NCBI RefSeq assembly: GCF_900142295.1 | Contig: NZ_FSRL01000001.1 | Location: forward strand, 3,410,001 to 3,474,000 | DNA length: 64,000 bases | Direction: 5' to 3' | From: Vannielia litorea | GTDB lineage: Bacteria > Pseudomonadota > Alphaproteobacteria > Rhodobacterales > Rhodobacteraceae | Shown here: positions 61,194 through 64,000 of the stretch, in pieces | Position numbering within the stretch: position 1 is the stretch's first letter | Layout: every line of letters starts with the position of its first letter | Position numbers and translations under genes: made by a program | The notes under the pieces: generated by a model | Seen by the model: only the letters and a program-made list of their open reading frames with translations | Database searches by the model: none | What the model was told of the DNA's origin: nothing

Positions 61194-61202
61194 TTGTCCA
61201 CA
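61194..61202 (+). promoter_or_regulatory. DnaA box (one mismatch)
   Basis: TTGTCCACA differs from the consensus TTATCCACA only at position 3. It lies 46 bp left of the AT-rich tract at 61248. Confidence 0.6.
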
Positions 61203-61287
61203 GTTCTGCACACAGAAGAGACGTATGCGAACGGTTCCATCCAGGTTTCATTTTTTACCGTATAATCAGATAGTTACAGAATTTGCC

Positions 61288-61296
61288 TGTGGATAA
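61288..61296 (-). promoter_or_regulatory. perfect DnaA box
   Basis: TGTGGATAA is the exact reverse complement of TTATCCACA and directly abuts the AT-rich tract 61248-61284. Confidence 0.85.
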
Positions 61297-61426
61297 CCCT
61301 TGGGATATCTCATGGATCGGCTGTGAGTGGCACAAAATTTCCAACGCCCGGCTGAACGCTTCTCCTCATGGGGAGGAAACCGGCGAGCCTGGGGAGAAGC
61401 GCTGGGTTTGGCGACGGGTTGCAGCC

Positions 61427-61435
61427 TGTGGAGAA
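61427..61435 (-). promoter_or_regulatory. DnaA box (one mismatch)
   Basis: TGTGGAGAA is the reverse complement of TTCTCCACA, one change from consensus at position 3. Confidence 0.55.
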
Positions 61436-61482
61436 TACGGTCACATCACTTGCACAGCCTGCACCCAGAGTCCTCCACGAGG

Positions 61483-61491
61483 TTATCCACA
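61483..61491 (+). promoter_or_regulatory. perfect DnaA box touching the maf start codon
   Basis: TTATCCACA fills the spacer between the maf Shine-Dalgarno (GAGG, 61479-61482) and its ATG; the last base of the box is the A of ATG. Confidence 0.85.
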
Positions 61492-62090
61492 TGACACAGC
61501 CTTTGCTCTTGGCATCCGGGTCCGAGACCAGGGCCACGCTGCTGCAGAATGCCGGCGTGCCCTTCGAGGTGGAGCTGCCACGGGTGGACGAGGCGGCGCT
61601 GCGGGCGTCGCTGGAGGCCGAAGGCGCCAAGCCGCGCGACGTGGCCGATGCGCTGGCGGAGATGAAGGCGGCCAAGATCGGCGGCAAGCGACCGGAGCGC
61701 ATGGTTCTGGGCTGCGACCAGGTGCTGGATTTCGGTGGCCGGATCCTCGCCAAGCCGGAAAGCCCCGAAGAGGCGGTTTCGCAGATCACGGAGATGGCCG
61801 GGCAGAAGCACATGCTGCTCTCTGCCGCCGTGATCTACGAGGGTGGCGAGCCCGTGTGGCGGCATGTGGGTGTGACGCGGCTCTACATGCGGCAGCTGAG
61901 CCGTGGCTATGTAGAGGACTACGTGGACCGGAACTGGGAGAGCATCCGCTGGTGTGTCGGCGGCTACAAGCTCGAGGAAGAAGGTGCGCGGCTCTTTGCC
62001 CGCGTGGAGGGCGACTATTTCAATGTGCTGGGATTGCCGCTATTGGAACTGCTGAACTATCTGGCGATCAAGGGTGTGATCCCGACATGA
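61491..62090 (+). CDS. maf: Maf-family nucleotide pyrophosphatase
   Basis: The 199-residue protein has the Maf N-terminus LLLASGSETRATLLQNAGVP, the catalytic E/D region (VLGCDQVL) and late VEGDYFNVLGLPL. Maf proteins hydrolyse modified or non-canonical nucleoside triphosphates. ATG 61491 follows GAGG and a DnaA box. It is the first gene right of the predicted origin and overlaps aroE by four bases. Confidence 0.93.
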   Translation: MTQPLLLASGSETRATLLQNAGVPFEVELPRVDEAALRASLEAEGAKPRDVADALAEMKAAKIGGKRPERMVLGCDQVLDFGGRILAKPESPEEAVSQITEMAGQKHMLLSAAVIYEGGEPVWRHVGVTRLYMRQLSRGYVEDYVDRNWESIRWCVGGYKLEEEGARLFARVEGDYFNVLGLPLLELLNYLAIKGVIPT

Positions 62091-62920
62091 CGGAAAAGAT
62101 ACCGCTGGCCGGAGTGATCGGGTCACCGATCGCACATTCCCGGTCTCCGGCGTTGCACCGGCACTGGCTCGAAAGCCTCGGGTTGCAGGGGCACTACATC
62201 CCCATGGATGTCAGCCACGAGAACCTCGCGGAGGTCTTGCGTGTGCTGCCGAAGATGGGGTTCGTGGGCTGCAACATCACCATTCCACACAAGGTGGCGG
62301 CCCTGAACCTTGCCGATGCGGTGAGTGACCGGGCAGCGCTGATCGGCTCGGCCAATACGCTGATCTTTCGGGATGATGGCAGTATTTACGCTGATAATAC
62401 CGATGGTTACGGCTTCATTGCCAACCTCAGGGCCGGGGCGCCGGACTGGAGCCCGCAGGATGGGCCGGTGGTTATCTTCGGGGCCGGCGGCGCGTGCCGT
62501 GCCGTGCTGGCCTCGCTGATCGAGGCGGGATGCACCGACATCCGCCTGGCCAATCGCTCGCGGCCAAGAGCCGAGGCGCTGCGCACCGAGTTCGGCCCCA
62601 AGATCACCGTTTATGACTGGGTGCTGGCGGGCAGCATGATCGAAGGGGCGGCGCTGATCGTGAACACCACCTCTCTCGGGATGGTGGGCAAGGCCGAGTT
62701 CAAGGTGCCGCTCGATGCGCTCGCCCCCGACATGGTGGTGACCGATATCGTCTACACGCCGCTGGACACGGAGCTGCTGAAGACCGCTGCCGCCAAGGGC
62801 TGCACCACGGTGGACGGGTTGGGCATGCTGATTCACCAGGGTGCGCCAGGTTTTGAACGGTGGTTCGGGCAGCGCCCGCCGGTGACGGACCAGACCCGCG
62901 CGGCGGTGATGGGCTGGTGA
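62087..62920 (+). CDS. aroE: shikimate dehydrogenase
   Basis: The 277-residue protein has the shikimate site [13 protein letters not shown], catalytic K69 (ITIPHK), D106 (NTDGYGF), the NADP loop [13 protein letters not shown] and [10 protein letters not shown]. It reduces 3-dehydroshikimate in aromatic biosynthesis. The start overlaps the maf stop (ATGA) and the stop overlaps coaE (GTGA). Confidence 0.97.
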   Translation: MTEKIPLAGVIGSPIAHSRSPALHRHWLESLGLQGHYIPMDVSHENLAEVLRVLPKMGFVGCNITIPHKVAALNLADAVSDRAALIGSANTLIFRDDGSIYADNTDGYGFIANLRAGAPDWSPQDGPVVIFGAGGACRAVLASLIEAGCTDIRLANRSRPRAEALRTEFGPKITVYDWVLAGSMIEGAALIVNTTSLGMVGKAEFKVPLDALAPDMVVTDIVYTPLDTELLKTAAAKGCTTVDGLGMLIHQGAPGFERWFGQRPPVTDQTRAAVMGW

Positions 62921-63513
62921 CACGGCCCACCCGGATAGGGCTGACCGGCGGGATAGGCATGGGCAAGTCGACGACAGCGGCCATGTTTGCCGACGAGGGC
63001 GTGGCGGTGTGGGACGCGGATGCGGCGGTGCACCGGCTCTATGCCGAGGGAGGCGCGGCGGTGCCGGCGATTGCCGGGTTGCGTCCCGAGGCCGTGGTGG
63101 CTGGGGCGGTATCCCGCCCGGCCTTGCGGGACTGGATCGCCGAGGATGCAACGGCACTGAAGCAGATCGAGGCAGTGGTGCATCCGCTGGTCCAGCAGGA
63201 CAGGGCCAGGTTTGCGATGGAGGCGGCGGGGGATATCCTGCTCTTCGACATTCCGCTCCTCTTCGAGACCGGCGGCGATGCCGAGATGGATCTGACCGTG
63301 ACTGTCTCTTGCAGCGCGGAGGAGCAGAGGCGCCGGGTGCTGGAAAGGGGCAGCATGGACGAGGCGAGCTTTCGGCGGATCCTGGCGGCGCAGATGCCGG
63401 ATGCCGAAAAGCGCAAGCGCGCCGACAGGGTGATCGAAACCGAAACGCTCGAGGGCGCGCGGGCGCAGGTGCGGGCCATCGTGGCGGAGATCAGGGAAAA
63501 GACCGATGCGTGA
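62917..63513 (+). CDS. coaE: dephospho-CoA kinase
   Basis: The 198-residue protein has the P-loop [12 protein letters not shown] (residues 8-19), [11 protein letters not shown] and [10 protein letters not shown]. It performs the last step of CoA synthesis. It starts at GTG 62917 inside the aroE end and overlaps dnaQ by eight bases. Confidence 0.96.
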   Translation: MTRPTRIGLTGGIGMGKSTTAAMFADEGVAVWDADAAVHRLYAEGGAAVPAIAGLRPEAVVAGAVSRPALRDWIAEDATALKQIEAVVHPLVQQDRARFAMEAAGDILLFDIPLLFETGGDAEMDLTVTVSCSAEEQRRRVLERGSMDEASFRRILAAQMPDAEKRKRADRVIETETLEGARAQVRAIVAEIREKTDA

Positions 63514-64000
63514 AATCGTTCTGGATACCGAGACCACGGGGTTCGACCCCTTTGACGGCGACCGGATCGTGGAGATCGGGGCGGTGGAGCTGGTGGGCCA
63601 CATGCCGACCGGCAATCACTATCACCAGTATATCAATCCGCAGCGCGATATGCCGACAGAGGCCTTCCAGGTGCACGGGATCAGCGCGGAGTTCCTGGCC
63701 GACAAGCCGGTGTTTGCTGCCGTGGCACAGGATTTTCTGGACTTCATCGGCGACGCCAAGCTGGTGATCCACAATGCCGCCTTCGACATGAAGTTCCTGA
63801 ACTACGAGCTGAAGCAGGTCGGCAAGCCGCTCATCGCCGATGCGCGGGCGATCGACACGGTGGCGATGGCACGCAAGAAATTTCCGGGCTCGCCGGCCTC
63901 GCTCGATGCTTTGTGCCGCAGGTTCGGGATCACCGCGGAGCGCGAGCTGCACGGGGCCTTGCTCGACAGCCAGATCCTTGCGGATGTCTACCTGGAGCTG
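63506..64000 (+). CDS. dnaQ: DNA polymerase III epsilon subunit (3'-5' exonuclease), N-terminal part
   Basis: The frame is open to the window end (165 codons visible). Exo I motif is VLDTETTGF (D7, E9), Exo [12 protein letters not shown] and Exo [17 protein letters not shown]. It is the proofreading subunit of the replicase. ATG 63506 overlaps the coaE stop (ATGCGTGA), completing the chain maf-aroE-coaE-dnaQ, all overlapping. The C-terminal polymerase-binding part is outside the window. Confidence 0.95.
   Translation, partial: MREIVLDTETTGFDPFDGDRIVEIGAVELVGHMPTGNHYHQYINPQRDMPTEAFQVHGISAEFLADKPVFAAVAQDFLDFIGDAKLVIHNAAFDMKFLNYELKQVGKPLIADARAIDTVAMARKKFPGSPASLDALCRRFGITAERELHGALLDSQILADVYLEL

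Larger units (their letters stand above)
61104..61490. other. oriC: predicted chromosomal replication origin (oriC)
   Basis: This 387-bp region is the only long gene-free stretch. It holds exact DnaA boxes at 61288-61296 and 61483-61491, one-mismatch boxes at 61194-61202 and 61427-61435, AT-rich tracts at 61123-61164 and 61248-61284 (candidate unwinding element), and two GANTC (CcrM-type) sites at 61138 and 61468. Flanking genes are transcribed away on both sides, and parS-parAB lie 3-8 kb left. The synteny is that of Rhodobacterales origins as I recall it. dnaA itself is not in the window. Confidence 0.82.

Noticed and set aside
61204..61212. Further DnaA box TTCTGCACA in the origin gap
   Set aside because: Two mismatches to consensus; too weak to call by eye.
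61283..62086. Long frame fusing the origin region and maf antiphase into aroE
   Set aside because: aroE begins at ATG 62087 overlapping the maf stop; the upstream part overlaps maf in another frame and the origin.

Overview
This is a high-GC bacterial chromosome segment that is almost entirely core genome. The gene order points to an alphaproteobacterium of the order Rhodobacterales (Roseobacter/Paracoccaceae type). The evidence is hemJ-rho-mnmE-mnmG-rsmG-parA-parB on one side and maf-aroE-coaE-dnaQ on the other side of a DnaA-box-rich gap, together with hrcA-grpE divergent from rph-rdgB-hemW, maeB divergent from mutS, and a YlxR/L7Ae fusion inside the rimP-nusA-infB operon. The assignment rests on synteny and protein similarity; no rRNA or tRNA gene is present to confirm it. 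I saw no insertion sequence, prophage, CRISPR array, toxin-antitoxin pair or other accessory island.

Layout. 0-2.2 kb: capsule/surface-polysaccharide genes (kdsB-like, cut by the window edge; cysQ-like; an ABC-2 export permease). 2.3-4.2 kb: an enolase-superfamily enzyme and AlkB. 4.4-7.6 kb: dnaK-dnaJ behind a candidate heat-shock promoter. 7.6-10.6 kb: two tandem paralogous envelope proteins, RadC and an unassigned membrane-anchored protein. 10.8-17.2 kb: secA, divergent from ppiC-argJ-mutT, a 45-residue conserved-looking small ORF and a PPOX-type flavoprotein. 17.3-22.9 kb: rimP-nusA-ylxR-infB, with a terminator-like hairpin inside its leader. 22.9-29.0 kb: pip, ubiG, marR, a nitrilase-family gene, grxC, comF, an NDUFAF5-like methyltransferase and hemH. 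29.1-34.1 kb: two L,D-transpeptidases flanking a CAP-domain lipoprotein, a RumA-type rRNA methyltransferase and an ABC exporter. 34.2-43.2 kb: cca, two Nudix genes, hslO, a response-regulator/PP2C protein facing an Hpt protein, argG, an SCP2 protein, a class-IV aminotransferase coupled to a sulfotransferase, and an exported MsrA. 43.2-50.8 kb: a PfkB sugar kinase, maeB, mutS, grpE and hrcA. 50.9-53.8 kb: rph-rdgB-hemW-ybaN. 53.7-64 kb: the replication-origin neighbourhood.

The most informative stretch is the last 10 kb. A 387-bp gene-free gap (61104-61490) carries two perfect and two near-perfect DnaA boxes and AT-rich tracts, and I predict it is oriC. All genes on its left are transcribed leftward and all genes on its right rightward, so both arms are co-directional with replication. 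Two parS sites lie 3.2 and 5.1 kb to the left, one inside the start of mnmG and one inside rsmG, beside parA and parB. Chromosome initiation and segregation signals are therefore embedded in housekeeping genes. I did not find a clearly novel system. The better leads are regulatory: DNA sites embedded in coding starts, a leaderless hrcA, the rimP leader hairpin and non-AUG starts. A few unassigned proteins also merit a look.
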